Assembly (NCBI GenBank): GCA_963712825.1
Contig: CAVQJP010000024.1
Span: 1 to 64,000, forward strand
Source: AP-15 sp963712825
GTDB taxonomy: Bacteria > Pseudomonadota > Alphaproteobacteria > ATCC43930 > CGMCC-115725
Direction: 5' to 3'
DNA length: 64,000 nucleotides
Position 1 is the stretch's first letter, and each line of letters opens with the position of its first letter. The notes below the pieces were generated by a model that made no database searches, was not told the origin of the DNA, and saw nothing but the letters and a program-made list of their open reading frames with translations. The position numbers were made by a program, and so were the translations under genes. Below, in pieces: positions 51,283 through 60,372 of this stretch.

Positions 51283-51558
51283 TCAGGGATTCGTTGGTCG
51301 GCGCGAGCTGTGCCGGACGCGCAGGATGGTCACCTCGTCGCCGGCAATTTCGTACCGGATGATGTAGGGATGAACCGTAGTCAGTTCGCGCAGATTATCG
51401 CCGACAGGCCTTCCCCTGTACGGAAAATTCCTGAGGCCGTCGCCTGTCTTAAGAAGCGCCTCTACCAGGTCACTCGCCGCGCGGGGATTGTGATTTGCAA
51501 TGAAGTTATAAATATTACTGATTTCTTGCAAAGCAGACGGCGACCACGCTACGCGCAC
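51283..51558 (-). CDS. RelE/ParE-family toxin
   Basis: A 91-residue protein with the ParE/RelE fold: VAWSPSALQEISNIYNFIA, LLKTGDGLRNFPYRGRPVGDN, and the C-terminal strand YIIRYEIAGDEVTILRVRHSSR. ParE members poison DNA gyrase, RelE members cleave mRNA; the ending 'ILRVRHSSR' is ParE-like. Its start overlaps the antitoxin gene by 10 bp, the usual antitoxin-first order. Confidence 0.9.
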   Translation of the reverse strand: MRVAWSPSALQEISNIYNFIANHNPRAASDLVEALLKTGDGLRNFPYRGRPVGDNLRELTTVHPYIIRYEIAGDEVTILRVRHSSRRPTNP

Positions 51559-51737
51559 GGGGGCGGTTCAACCTTCCCGTCGCGAAGCTTGATAAGCCAT
51601 TCCCGCACTTTTTCATGCGGGACACCTTTGCCCGCCGCGATCTCGGCCCGCGACTTGGCGATGGCACGCGCCTCGGCATCCTGGTCGATCTCGTCGAAAA
51701 CGGGTTTGGTCTCGGCCATCAGATTCTCCGCTGACAT
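51549..51737 (-). CDS. Antitoxin of the ParE-type pair
   Basis: A 62-residue charged protein directly upstream of, and overlapping, the toxin gene. The C-terminal part (ARAIAKSRAEIAAGKGVPHEKV followed by REWLIKLRDGK) is characteristic of the short antitoxins found with ParE/RelE toxins; the acidic N-terminal part (KPVFDEIDQDAEA) probably covers the toxin's active site. DNA binding and autoregulation are expected from the family but not visible here. Confidence 0.85.
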   Translation of the reverse strand: MSAENLMAETKPVFDEIDQDAEARAIAKSRAEIAAGKGVPHEKVREWLIKLRDGKVEPPPCA

Positions 51738-51832
51738 CTCATAGTAGCATAGCGTTGTTTGTTTTGATTTATTTTCTGTCCCTGCGATACTCGCGCGTGG
51801 ATCGCCCTGACCCGCGCGCCTGAAGAAGGCGG

Positions 51833-53089
51833 TCAGGCCACCAGTCCCGGCATCGGCGGCACCCCGGCGCTGTCAGGGAAGACCGTGGTGGCGAGGCGAG
51901 GCTCGTCGACGCGCAGATGGTCTCTGAGAAGGCCCTTCAGCACCGCGCGCAGATCCGTGGTCGGCCTCAAATCGCGGCTCTGGTAAAGATCGGCGTCCTT
52001 GAGACCCGGCCAATCGGCTAGGACGCGGCCGCCCTTCAGCGCGCCGCCGGCGAGGAGCGCGACGGTCGCGGTCCCGTGGTCGGTGCCCGCGTTGCCGTTG
52101 ATGTGCGCGGTGCGGCCGAACTCGGTGATCACGACGACCACCGTGTCGCGCCAGGCATCGCCCATATTGCTCGCGATCGCGGCCAGCGCGTCGTCGAGCG
52201 CCCCCAACAAATCGGTAAGCCGGCCCTTGACCGGACCTTCGTTGACATGGGTGTCCCAGCCGTCAAGAGCGAGCGCGCCGACGCGCGGCCCGTCCGCCCG
52301 CGCGAGGAACTTCGCCGCCATGCCTGCGGTCTCGGCGAAATAGGCGCGCACCCGGGCGGTGCCGCCCGCCTGGACGACCGGGCGGCCATTGGCCGGCGCC
52401 TGATCGATCCCGCCCGCATGCGCGATTGCGGCGATCCCGATGCGCTCCTCGAGCACCCGCGCAAAGACCGGGTCGGTATGGCGATAGAGGTCGAGCAGGC
52501 GCAGGGTCGTCTCGTCGCTGGCCGGGGCCAGCTCCTGCGCCTCCCACGACAGCACCGGAGCCGGGCCGCGCATCACGAGCGGCGTGACCGGTCCGATCGC
52601 CAAGGCCTCTCGGGCGTGCGGGTCGGCGGACCCCTCCGCCGCCAGCGACGCCACGGCGCGGTTGAGCCAGCCGGTGTCGAGAGCCCCCGGTTTCGTCGCC
52701 CCGGTCTGCAATACGTCCTGTCCGTCGAAATGCGAGCGGTCGCGATAGGGCGTCGCCACCGCATGCACGATCGTCGCGTGCCCATGGCGATAGAATTCGT
52801 GCAGGCTCGGCATCGCCGGGTTCAGCGCAAACAGGCTGTCGAGCCGCATGCCCGGCGTCGCGCCGCCAAGGGTCAGCGCTTCCTCGCCGCGCAATTCGGC
52901 CCAGTGCGGATCGCCGACCGGCGCCACAATCGCCAGCCCGTCAAGCGCGCCGCGCAGCACGATCGCCAGAAAACGCGGGTCGCGGCCCTCGGCGCAGGCG
53001 CGGCGTGGAAGCTGCGTCCAGGCGAAAAGAGCCCCCGAGCCCATCAGCAGAGCCCGGCGGGTTGGAGCAAGGGAGGTCGTTGGCGTCAT
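51833..53089 (-). CDS. DUF1501 family protein, Tat-exported
   Basis: A 418-residue exported protein of the sulfatase-like DUF1501 family. A twin-arginine signal (PTRRALLMGSGALFAWTQLP, Arg11-Arg12) is followed by FLAIVLRGALDGLAIVAP, HFDGQDVLQTGA, LALDGWDTHVNEG (the conserved WDTH) and VVVITEFGRTAHINGNAGTDHGTA (EFGR...DHG), which mark the family; the Asp/His pattern recalls metal-dependent phosphatases. Function is not established. It lies 4 bp behind a DUF1800 gene; these two families are repeatedly found together, and cotranscription is certain from spacing. Confidence 0.92.
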   Translation of the reverse strand: MTPTTSLAPTRRALLMGSGALFAWTQLPRRACAEGRDPRFLAIVLRGALDGLAIVAPVGDPHWAELRGEEALTLGGATPGMRLDSLFALNPAMPSLHEFYRHGHATIVHAVATPYRDRSHFDGQDVLQTGATKPGALDTGWLNRAVASLAAEGSADPHAREALAIGPVTPLVMRGPAPVLSWEAQELAPASDETTLRLLDLYRHTDPVFARVLEERIGIAAIAHAGGIDQAPANGRPVVQAGGTARVRAYFAETAGMAAKFLARADGPRVGALALDGWDTHVNEGPVKGRLTDLLGALDDALAAIASNMGDAWRDTVVVVITEFGRTAHINGNAGTDHGTATVALLAGGALKGGRVLADWPGLKDADLYQSRDLRPTTDLRAVLKGLLRDHLRVDEPRLATTVFPDSAGVPPMPGLVA

Positions 53090-53093
53090 CGGG

Positions 53094-54500
53094 TCACCTG
53101 CGGAGAAACTCGGGCGCCATCAGCGCCAAGGTCACGCCCTGCGGCCGGCTTTCGGCGCGCGCGACCGCCTGCCGCGTCTCGGCGGAGGCGAGCGGGCCGA
53201 GCGCGGTATCCGTGACCGCCATCGGATCGAGCGACGACCCGATGCGCTCGCCGATCGCGTTGGCGATCTGGAGGCGCTCGGCCAAGCCGCCGAGCCAGGC
53301 GGCATTGTCGTCGGGAAAGCCCTTTGGCGCCGGCGGCCGCCACAGCGGCTCGCCCAGCAAGGTCTGCGCCCCGGCCACCCGGCGGATGTCGCCGGCGAGC
53401 CCGGTTGCGCGCAACGCCGCGACGACCCATTCGCCCGGCCGCTTTATTTTGGCCTGTCGCGGCGACCAGGCCTCCGGTGCGGCGACCAGCGCCTTTGAGA
53501 CTTCCCTGAGGTCGCCGTCGGTGTCGCGGAACCGCCGCGCCAGGCGGTCGACCAAGGCGGGCGGCGGATCGTCGGCGACAAAATGGATCGCAAGCTTGGT
53601 TGCGATGTGGGTTGCGGTCGCGGGATGGCGGGCAAGGTCAGTAAGGATCGCGCGGCCCTGCGCGACGCCGGTGTCGGGATAGGTTTTGCCGAGCACCGTT
53701 TGGGGGCCTGGCTCGTGGGTCCGCGGGATAAAAACAAACTCGCCGCCAATGTCGGGGTCGAAGACGACCGGGCGCAGGGTCCAGCCGGTCAGCGCCTTGG
53801 CGAAGCTGATCACGTCGGCTTGCGTATAGCCGGTGCGCACGCCAAGCGTGTGCAGCTCCAGGATCTCGCGCGTGAAATTCTCGTTCAAGCCCTTGCCGCG
53901 GTTGATGCCGGCGACCGAGTCGGGGCCGATCGACTGGGCGTCGTTCAAATAGATCAGCATCGCCGGGTGGCTCTCGGCGGCGAGCAGCATGTCGGTGAAG
54001 CGGCCCAGCACATGCGGCCTGATCGCCTCGCGCTCGTAGCCGCCGGCCATGACCGACGTGTCGAGGCTGACGCAGAAATGGTTCGACCAGAACCACACGA
54101 GCCGCTCGACGAGGCCGATTTCGGCATCGCGGGCGGCATCGACCCGCGCTTTCGCCTCGCCGAGATAATTGCGTTGCGGCAAGAGCATCGGACCGGGTTT
54201 GCCCGATCCCGGCTTGTCGGTTGCCGTGGCCGTGGGTTCCATTCCCGGAGCGCTCGCCACGACGCCGCGGCGGGCGAGCTTTGCCTGCGCCGTGCGCGCG
54301 GCGTTGAACTCGAAGACCGCACGATACGCGGCGGCGCTGCTCAACAGCCCGGGATCGACGATCTGCCCGGCGTTCGGCCGGTCGAGCTCGGCGGCAACGG
54401 CTCCCTGCGGGTCGGAGGCGAGCGCCGCGATCGACCCGGCGCGCGGGCCAAACCCGAAGCGATGCAATGCCAGAGCCGCTTTGTCCGGATCCCGTGCCAT
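53094..54500 (-). CDS. DUF1800 family protein
   Basis: A 468-residue protein of the DUF1800 family, partner of DUF1501. The N-terminal LALHRFGFGPRAGSIAAL and the block LVWFWSNHFCVSLDTSVMAGGYEREAIRPHVLG, then SIGPDSVAGINRGKGLNENFTREILELHTLG, are diagnostic. No clear signal peptide at the chosen start; ATG 54524 would add eight residues. The family is of unknown function, proposed for export or assembly of secreted material with DUF1501. ATG 54500 has GGAAAG upstream. Confidence 0.92.
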   Translation of the reverse strand: MARDPDKAALALHRFGFGPRAGSIAALASDPQGAVAAELDRPNAGQIVDPGLLSSAAAYRAVFEFNAARTAQAKLARRGVVASAPGMEPTATATDKPGSGKPGPMLLPQRNYLGEAKARVDAARDAEIGLVERLVWFWSNHFCVSLDTSVMAGGYEREAIRPHVLGRFTDMLLAAESHPAMLIYLNDAQSIGPDSVAGINRGKGLNENFTREILELHTLGVRTGYTQADVISFAKALTGWTLRPVVFDPDIGGEFVFIPRTHEPGPQTVLGKTYPDTGVAQGRAILTDLARHPATATHIATKLAIHFVADDPPPALVDRLARRFRDTDGDLREVSKALVAAPEAWSPRQAKIKRPGEWVVAALRATGLAGDIRRVAGAQTLLGEPLWRPPAPKGFPDDNAAWLGGLAERLQIANAIGERIGSSLDPMAVTDTALGPLASAETRQAVARAESRPQGVTLALMAPEFLRR

Positions 54501-54864
54501 CGCCGCTTTCCGTTGCAACTGCACCGAACCTCAAATTATGCGCGGCGGAGCGGCGAAATCTCCCCGCGGAGCCAGGCGCGCTCCATGGCTGCCGACGGAA
54601 ACCCGCGCGGATGGAACGGGCTCATGTTGCTGCTGCTTAGGCAACAAGCGCGGGCTTCAATGGTTGACCGCAATCATGTTGCACTGCATCATAACGAAAG
54701 CAGCAGTCGGCGGTGTCCGGTTGGCGCAGCGCCAGCCCAAACCACCCGCCGCACACAGTAGAAGCAGGGAGATTCGGGGAGCGCTTGAAGGCGGTTTTGG
54801 GTCGGCGGTTGCTGCGTCGGCGGCGGTCGCCGGCAGCACGTGCAGAAAGCGGGAGACATCTGCC
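54501..54864. other. Divergent promoter region between DUF1800 and malate synthase genes
   Basis: 364 bp serving both the DUF1800 gene and aceB. A pair of short elements, TTGACCGCAATCATG and TTGCACTGCATCATAAC (about 54663-54695), could form part of an aceB promoter, but neither matches a consensus strongly. No gene and no dispersed repeat; the region just before the aceB start holds GGGAGA. Confidence 0.4.
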
Positions 54865-56496
54865 ATGGCCAAAACCCCCGAACTGGGCGGCTGTATCGAC
54901 CTGCCGGGAGGCGTCGCCGTCGCCGCCAAAATGCCGCCCGGCTGCGACAAGGTTTTGACCCCGGAGGCGATCGCGTTTCTCGCCGGGCTCGAGCGCGAGT
55001 TCGGCGCGGAACGGAGCCGGCTTCTCGACCGCCGCGCCGAAATCCAGCAGCGCCTCGACGGCGGATGGAAACCCGATTTTCTGGCCGAAACCAGGTCGGT
55101 CCGCGACCGCGACTGGCGGGTGGCGCCGATCCCGGCCGACATCAGCGACCGGCGCATCGAGATCACCGGCCCGACCGACCGCAAGATGGTGATCAACGCG
55201 CTCAATTGCGGGGCGAGCGTGTTCATGGCCGATTTCGAGGATGCGAACACCCCCTCCTGGGACAACATGATCGAGGGCCAGGCCAATTTGTTCGATGCGG
55301 TGCGGCGGGCGATCGAGTTCGACGACCCCGAGACCGGCCGGCATTATTCGTTGAACGACAAGACCGCGGTTCTGTTCGTCCGCCCGCGCGGCTGGCACCT
55401 GCCCGAAAAGCATCTGCTGGTAGACGGCGCGCCGATGTCGGGTGCGCTGTTCGATTTCGGGCTGTTCTTTTTTCACAACGCCGCGGAGTTGCTGGCGCGC
55501 GGCAGCGGCCCCTATTTCTATCTGCCAAAAATCGAAAGCCATCTCGAAGCGCGGCTGTGGAACGAGGTGTTTCTTTACGCGCAGGCCGAGCTCGGCCTGC
55601 CCAAAGGGACCATCCGCGCCACGGTGCTGATCGAAACGATCATGGCGGCATTCGAAATGGATGAAATTCTATGGGAGTTGAGGGACCATTCGGCGGGGCT
55701 CAATTGCGGCCGCTGGGATTACATCTACAGCTACATCAAAAAGTTCGCGGAGGATCCCGGCTGCGTGATGCCGGATCGCGGACAGGTCACGATGGCGAGC
55801 CACTTTCTGCGCAGCTACAGCCTGCTGCTGATCAAGACCTGCCATCGCCGCGAAATTCACGCGATGGGCGGCATGGCGGCGCAAATCCCGATCCGCAACG
55901 ACCCCGCCGCCAACGACGCCGCGATGGAGAAGGTGCGCGCCGACAAATTGCGCGAAGCGGGCGACGGGCATGACGGCACCTGGGTGGCCCACCCCGGGCT
56001 GGTCGGCATCGCGAGGGAAATCTTCGACCGCGAGATGCCGCAGGCAAATCAGATCGCCCGCAAGCGCCAGGATGTCGATGTAACGGCCGCCGACTTGCTG
56101 GCGGTTCCGACTGGGACGATCACCGAGGCTGGGCTGCGGCAGAATTTGAATGTCGGTATCGGCTATATCGAGGCGTGGCTGCGCGGCACCGGCTGCGTCC
56201 CGCTCTACAATTTGATGGAGGACGCCGCGACCGCCGAGATCAGCCGCGCCCAGGTATGGCAGTGGATCCGGCACGGCGTCCGGCTCGACGACGGCCGCAC
56301 GATCGACGCCGAATTGTGCCGCGCCGTGCTCGACGAGGAGCTGGCCAAATTGCGCGAAGCCGCCGGCGAGGAATCCTATCGCGGCGGACGTTACGAAGAT
56401 GCGGCGGCGCTGTTCCGCGACTTGATCGAGGCGCCGACCTTCCCCGAATTCCTGACGCTTTCGGCTTACGACATGATCGTCGCCGAGGGTGCGTGA
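54865..56496 (+). CDS. aceB: Malate synthase A
   Basis: A 543-residue glyoxylate-cycle enzyme condensing glyoxylate with acetyl-CoA to malate. Landmarks of the A isoform: VFMADFEDANTPSWDNMIEGQ, VLFVRPRGWHLPEKH (catalytic Arg), YFYLPKIESHLEARLWNEVF, RATVLIETIMAAFEMDEIL, and the C-terminal GCVPLYNLMEDAATAEISRAQ (catalytic Asp). ATG 54865 sits 6-7 bp after GGGAGA. No isocitrate lyase gene in the window. With the oxalate pathway about 17 kb away, one use would be assimilation of glyoxylate, but there is no direct link in the sequence. Confidence 0.96.
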   Translation: MAKTPELGGCIDLPGGVAVAAKMPPGCDKVLTPEAIAFLAGLEREFGAERSRLLDRRAEIQQRLDGGWKPDFLAETRSVRDRDWRVAPIPADISDRRIEITGPTDRKMVINALNCGASVFMADFEDANTPSWDNMIEGQANLFDAVRRAIEFDDPETGRHYSLNDKTAVLFVRPRGWHLPEKHLLVDGAPMSGALFDFGLFFFHNAAELLARGSGPYFYLPKIESHLEARLWNEVFLYAQAELGLPKGTIRATVLIETIMAAFEMDEILWELRDHSAGLNCGRWDYIYSYIKKFAEDPGCVMPDRGQVTMASHFLRSYSLLLIKTCHRREIHAMGGMAAQIPIRNDPAANDAAMEKVRADKLREAGDGHDGTWVAHPGLVGIAREIFDREMPQANQIARKRQDVDVTAADLLAVPTGTITEAGLRQNLNVGIGYIEAWLRGTGCVPLYNLMEDAATAEISRAQVWQWIRHGVRLDDGRTIDAELCRAVLDEELAKLREAAGEESYRGGRYEDAAALFRDLIEAPTFPEFLTLSAYDMIVAEGA

Positions 56497-56676
56497 TACC
56501 TGACGCCCGACCGGCAAGACTAAGACCTCGCCGCAAAGGGTTGCCCCGCCACTCGCGAAAAGGAACGTCAATAGTAAGACGCCTGTGCCAAGCTCCTTGA
56601 CGCAAGCCGTCCCAGGGCTAGGCTGCGTCAGCAACTCGTCAAATCGGGCGGCAAACGGTTCAAGGCGGCCTATCTT

Positions 56677-58443
56677 GTGAACAGCGCGGGGGTGGAACAT
56701 CGGCTTGCGGTCCTGATGGCCGCTGATGTGGTCGGCTACTCGCGGCTGATGGGCCTGGACGAGGAGGGCACCTTGGCGGCGCTGAAGACCGCGCGCCGCG
56801 AGCTCGTCGACCCCAAGATCGACGCGCACAAAGGCCGCATCCTGCGCACGATGGGCGACGGGCTCCTGGTCGAGTTCGACAGCGTCGTCGACGCGGTGCG
56901 TTGTGCCGTCGAGCTGCAGCAGGCGATGCCCGCGCACGGCGCCGCGTTGCCGCTCGATCGGCGCATCCGCTTTCGCATCGCGATCGACATGGGCGACGTG
57001 ACCGAGGATGGCGACATCATCCATGGGGACGGCGTCGACGTCGCCGCGCGCATGGAAGCGCTTGCAGAGCCGGGCGGGATCAATGTCAGCGATGCGGTGC
57101 GCGAGGAGGTTCGCGGTCGCCTCGATATCGACTTTCGCGATCTCGGCGAGCACAAGGTCGAGCGGGTCGCGCGCACGGTCCGCGTCTTCCGCGTCGTGCT
57201 CGACCGTGAGGACGCGGCCGCGGCGGCAAAGTCCAGGGCCGCGACCCGGCCGGAAAAACCGAGTCTCGCGGTGCTGCCGTTCCAAAATCTCGGCGGCGGC
57301 GGCGAAGCTGAGTTCTTTCTCGACAGCGTCGCCGAGGATCTGATCACCGAGCTGGCGCGGGCGCGGTGGTTTTCGGTCGTGGCCCGCAACACCAGCTTTA
57401 CCTACAAGGGCAAGGGTGCGGATTCGAAGCAGCTCGGGCGCGAGCTTGGCGTCCGCTACGTCGTCGAGGGCAGCCTACGCAAGGCCGGCAACCGCGTCCG
57501 CATCGGCTGCCAGCTGGTCGAGGCCGAAAGCGGCCAGCATCTGTGGGCCGAGCGGTTTGACGGCACGCTCGAAGATTCTTTCGATCTTCAGGACAAGATT
57601 ACCGAAACCGTGATCGGGGCGACCGGTCCGGTGCTCCGCATCGCGGAGGTCGAGCGGGCGCGACGCAAATCGGATGCGACCCTCGACGTCTATGATTTGA
57701 CCCTGCGGGCATTGCCCTTGGCCTTTGCCGAGACCGCGGCCGACAATGACGCGGGGATGCGGCTGCTTGAACGGGTCATGCAAATCGATCCCCGCTATCC
57801 GACCGCCAACGCCCTTGCCGCCTGGTGCCTTCAGCAGCGCTACTTGATGAAATGGCCGACCCGGCAGGAGGACGACCGCGAGACGGCGCGACGGCTCGCG
57901 CGCACTGCCATTGCCGAGGGCGGCGACGCGCCGCTGGCGCTCGTGGTGGGGGGCGCGGTCCATGCCGCGCTGACCCGCGACCACGATCTCGCGCTCGCCG
58001 CGGTCGACCGCGCCGCGATGATCAACCCCAACGCTGCCGCCGTGCTCGGCTTTGACGCGCTGACCCGATCCCTGTGCGGGGCTTACGACCGCGCTGTCGA
58101 GCACGCCGAAAAGGCGCTTCGCTTGAGCCCGCTCGAACCGCTCGTCTACCATGCCTCGTTGGCGCTGGCCTTGGCGCGTCTGATTACAGGCCGGCCAGAG
58201 GAGGCGGCGGAACACGCGCGTCGCGCCATTGCCGGCAATCGCAATTTCGCCTTTCCCTATTGCGTCGTGGCACTCGCGGCCGCCCGGCTCGATCACATGG
58301 AAGAGGCTGCCGACGCGGTGCGCCGCCTGCTCGAAGCGGCACCCGGCTTTCGCATCGAAAGCCTGCTGCGAATCCGCTTTGCCGACGCGGCGCGGCTCAA
58401 GCCCGATGTCGAATTGCTGCGCCGGGCCCGGTTGCCCGAGTGA
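56677..58443 (+). CDS. Class III cyclase-domain protein with TolB-like and TPR regions
   Basis: A 588-residue protein: an adenylate/guanylate cyclase homology domain (about 8-180), a TolB-like/FlgO-like region (about 195-320, SLAVLPFQNLGGGGEAEFFL ... GVRYVVEGSLRKAGNRV) and C-terminal helical TPR-type repeats. Metal aspartates appear kept: Asp17 in AADVVGYS and Asp61 in TMGDGLLVEF. The usual transition-state Asn before the Arg of 'VNxAAR' is replaced: GDGVDVAARMEALAEPGG has Asp121 with Arg125 retained. Activity is therefore possible but altered. Start GTG 56677. The tandem paralogue begins 141 bp downstream. Confidence 0.88.
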   Translation: MNSAGVEHRLAVLMAADVVGYSRLMGLDEEGTLAALKTARRELVDPKIDAHKGRILRTMGDGLLVEFDSVVDAVRCAVELQQAMPAHGAALPLDRRIRFRIAIDMGDVTEDGDIIHGDGVDVAARMEALAEPGGINVSDAVREEVRGRLDIDFRDLGEHKVERVARTVRVFRVVLDREDAAAAAKSRAATRPEKPSLAVLPFQNLGGGGEAEFFLDSVAEDLITELARARWFSVVARNTSFTYKGKGADSKQLGRELGVRYVVEGSLRKAGNRVRIGCQLVEAESGQHLWAERFDGTLEDSFDLQDKITETVIGATGPVLRIAEVERARRKSDATLDVYDLTLRALPLAFAETAADNDAGMRLLERVMQIDPRYPTANALAAWCLQQRYLMKWPTRQEDDRETARRLARTAIAEGGDAPLALVVGGAVHAALTRDHDLALAAVDRAAMINPNAAAVLGFDALTRSLCGAYDRAVEHAEKALRLSPLEPLVYHASLALALARLITGRPEEAAEHARRAIAGNRNFAFPYCVVALAAARLDHMEEAADAVRRLLEAAPGFRIESLLRIRFADAARLKPDVELLRRARLPE

Positions 58444-58584
58444 CTGCTCGAAAACCTCCGGCGCCGGCGGATCGAGCACCCCCCATCCATTCACCACCGC
58501 CGTTAATCTTTACATTCCCGGCCCCGGTATGAACTAGTTCACACCGCGCCGGCCTGAGCGGTCGCATCTGTACCGCAGCTTGCG

Positions 58585-60372
58585 ATGGGTGCCCAAATCG
58601 TGTCCGAGGACGGGAGAGCGCGCGTCAGGCGCAGACTTGCGGCAATCTTGGTTGCCGGCTACGGCGGCCTGGCGGCGGGCGACCGGAGGCATGGCATCGC
58701 CGGGCTGAGAACACTGCTGACCGACATCATCGAGCCGCTGAGCGACGAATTCGGCGGCAACGTCTTTAAGCGCACCGGCGAGCTGGTTCTGATCGAATTC
58801 GCCAGCGTCGTCGAAGCGGCGCGTTGTGCCGCGGGATTGCGCAACGCGGTCGCGAAATCCAATGCGGCTGCGGGGCCGGAGCAGCGCCTTGCCATGCGCA
58901 TGGGGATCAACCTCGGCGACATTATTGTCGAGGGTGACGATTTTTTTGGCGACGGCGTCAACATCGCGGCCCGCATCGAGGCGCTGGCCGAACCCGGCGC
59001 GATCTATGTCTCCGAAATCGTCCACGACCAGGTCGCCGGCAAGGTCGATTTCGATTTTGTCGACCTTGGTCCGCAAAACCTGAAGAACATCAGCCGGCCG
59101 ATCCGGGTCTACCGCATGGGCGATGCTGCGGCGGACCCCGCAGCGCGCGCCGCGCCGCGGCCAGAGACTGCGCCTGCTTTCGATGATCGCCGGGCGATCG
59201 CGATCCTGCCGTTCAACAATTTCAGCGGCGACCCCGAGCAGGAATTCTTTGCCGACGGCATCACCGAGGACATCATCTCGCTGCTCGCCGGCTGGCGCGC
59301 CTTCCCGGTCATCGCCCGCAACTCGACCTTTACCTATAAAGGGCAGACCGTCGACGTCAAAAAAGTCGGGCAGGAGCTCGGCGTGCGCTATGTCCTCGAA
59401 GGCAGCGTGCGCAAATCGGGTCATCGCGTGCGCGTCACCGCCCAGCTGATCCGGGCCGACACCGGCCACCACATCATGGCCGAGCGTTATGACCGCGACC
59501 TGACCGACCTGTTCGAGCTGCAGGACGAGATCGTCACCACGATCGCCGGCGCCATCGAGCCCGAGCTCCTCAAATTCGAGCGCGACCGCATCGCCGAGCA
59601 GCCGCAGCACAACGAGGACGCATACGCGCTTTACCAGCACGGCATGTGGCGCCACTACCGGCAAAACAAGGCGGACAACATCGAGGCGCAAGCGTGCTTC
59701 CGCCGAGCCTTGGCGATCGAGCCCAAATATCCGCAGGCGGCCGCGGCTCTCTCGGTCGCGCTGACCAGCGCCGCGATGCTCGGGTGGGCAAGCGACGCCG
59801 ACGCCCGCTTCGAGGACGCTCATGTTCTGGCGCAACAGGCAGTGACCCTCGATCCGCGCTATCCCAACGCCCACTTTGCTCTCGGCCTGGTGTGCATGTG
59901 GACGCGCCGCGCCGAGCACGGGATTGCGGCGTTCGAGGAAGCGATCAAGCTGAACCCGAGCTTTGCCGCGGCTCACGTCCTTCTCGGGCAGATGTATCTT
60001 TACCGCGGCCAGCCCGAGGAGGCGATCTCGTTTGCCGAAAAGGGCATCCGCCTCAGCCCCAGCGACCCCCGACTGTTCATCTGGCTGCCGGCGCTTGCCG
60101 GGGCGCGCTATCAGCTGCGCCATTATCAGGAAGCGATCGAGGCCGGGCGGCGCTCGTGGACGCTCAACCGCAACTGGCCCGGCGGGTTGCGCTACGTGGT
60201 CGCCGGTCACGCCCAGCTCGGACAGCTCGACGAGGCCCGTGCGGCGCTCGCCCAGCTTCGTCTGCTGAACCCGAACCTGGCTTTTGTCGAGGGCAATCTG
60301 AAGCGCCTGTTCAGCGACCCGGCGGCGGTCGATCACATCCTCGACGGATTGCGCATGGCCGGGTTCGAATAG
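58585..60372 (+). CDS. Degenerate cyclase-homology protein with TolB-like and TPR regions
   Basis: A 595-residue paralogue of the preceding protein with the same three parts: cyclase homology domain (about 14-180), TolB-like region (about 200-320: IAILPFNNFSGDPEQEFFAD ... GVRYVLEGSVRKSGHRV) and TPR repeats (AHVLLGQMYLYRGQPEEA and others). The metal sites are gone: in LAAILVAGYGGLAAGDRR no Asp stands where AADVVGYS should be, and TGELVLIEF has Glu66 in place of the second Asp. The later motif GDGVNIAARIEALAEPG is perfect. This suggests loss of catalysis while fold and partner contacts are kept. ATG 58585 assumed. Confidence 0.88.
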   Translation: MGAQIVSEDGRARVRRRLAAILVAGYGGLAAGDRRHGIAGLRTLLTDIIEPLSDEFGGNVFKRTGELVLIEFASVVEAARCAAGLRNAVAKSNAAAGPEQRLAMRMGINLGDIIVEGDDFFGDGVNIAARIEALAEPGAIYVSEIVHDQVAGKVDFDFVDLGPQNLKNISRPIRVYRMGDAAADPAARAAPRPETAPAFDDRRAIAILPFNNFSGDPEQEFFADGITEDIISLLAGWRAFPVIARNSTFTYKGQTVDVKKVGQELGVRYVLEGSVRKSGHRVRVTAQLIRADTGHHIMAERYDRDLTDLFELQDEIVTTIAGAIEPELLKFERDRIAEQPQHNEDAYALYQHGMWRHYRQNKADNIEAQACFRRALAIEPKYPQAAAALSVALTSAAMLGWASDADARFEDAHVLAQQAVTLDPRYPNAHFALGLVCMWTRRAEHGIAAFEEAIKLNPSFAAAHVLLGQMYLYRGQPEEAISFAEKGIRLSPSDPRLFIWLPALAGARYQLRHYQEAIEAGRRSWTLNRNWPGGLRYVVAGHAQLGQLDEARAALAQLRLLNPNLAFVEGNLKRLFSDPAAVDHILDGLRMAGFE

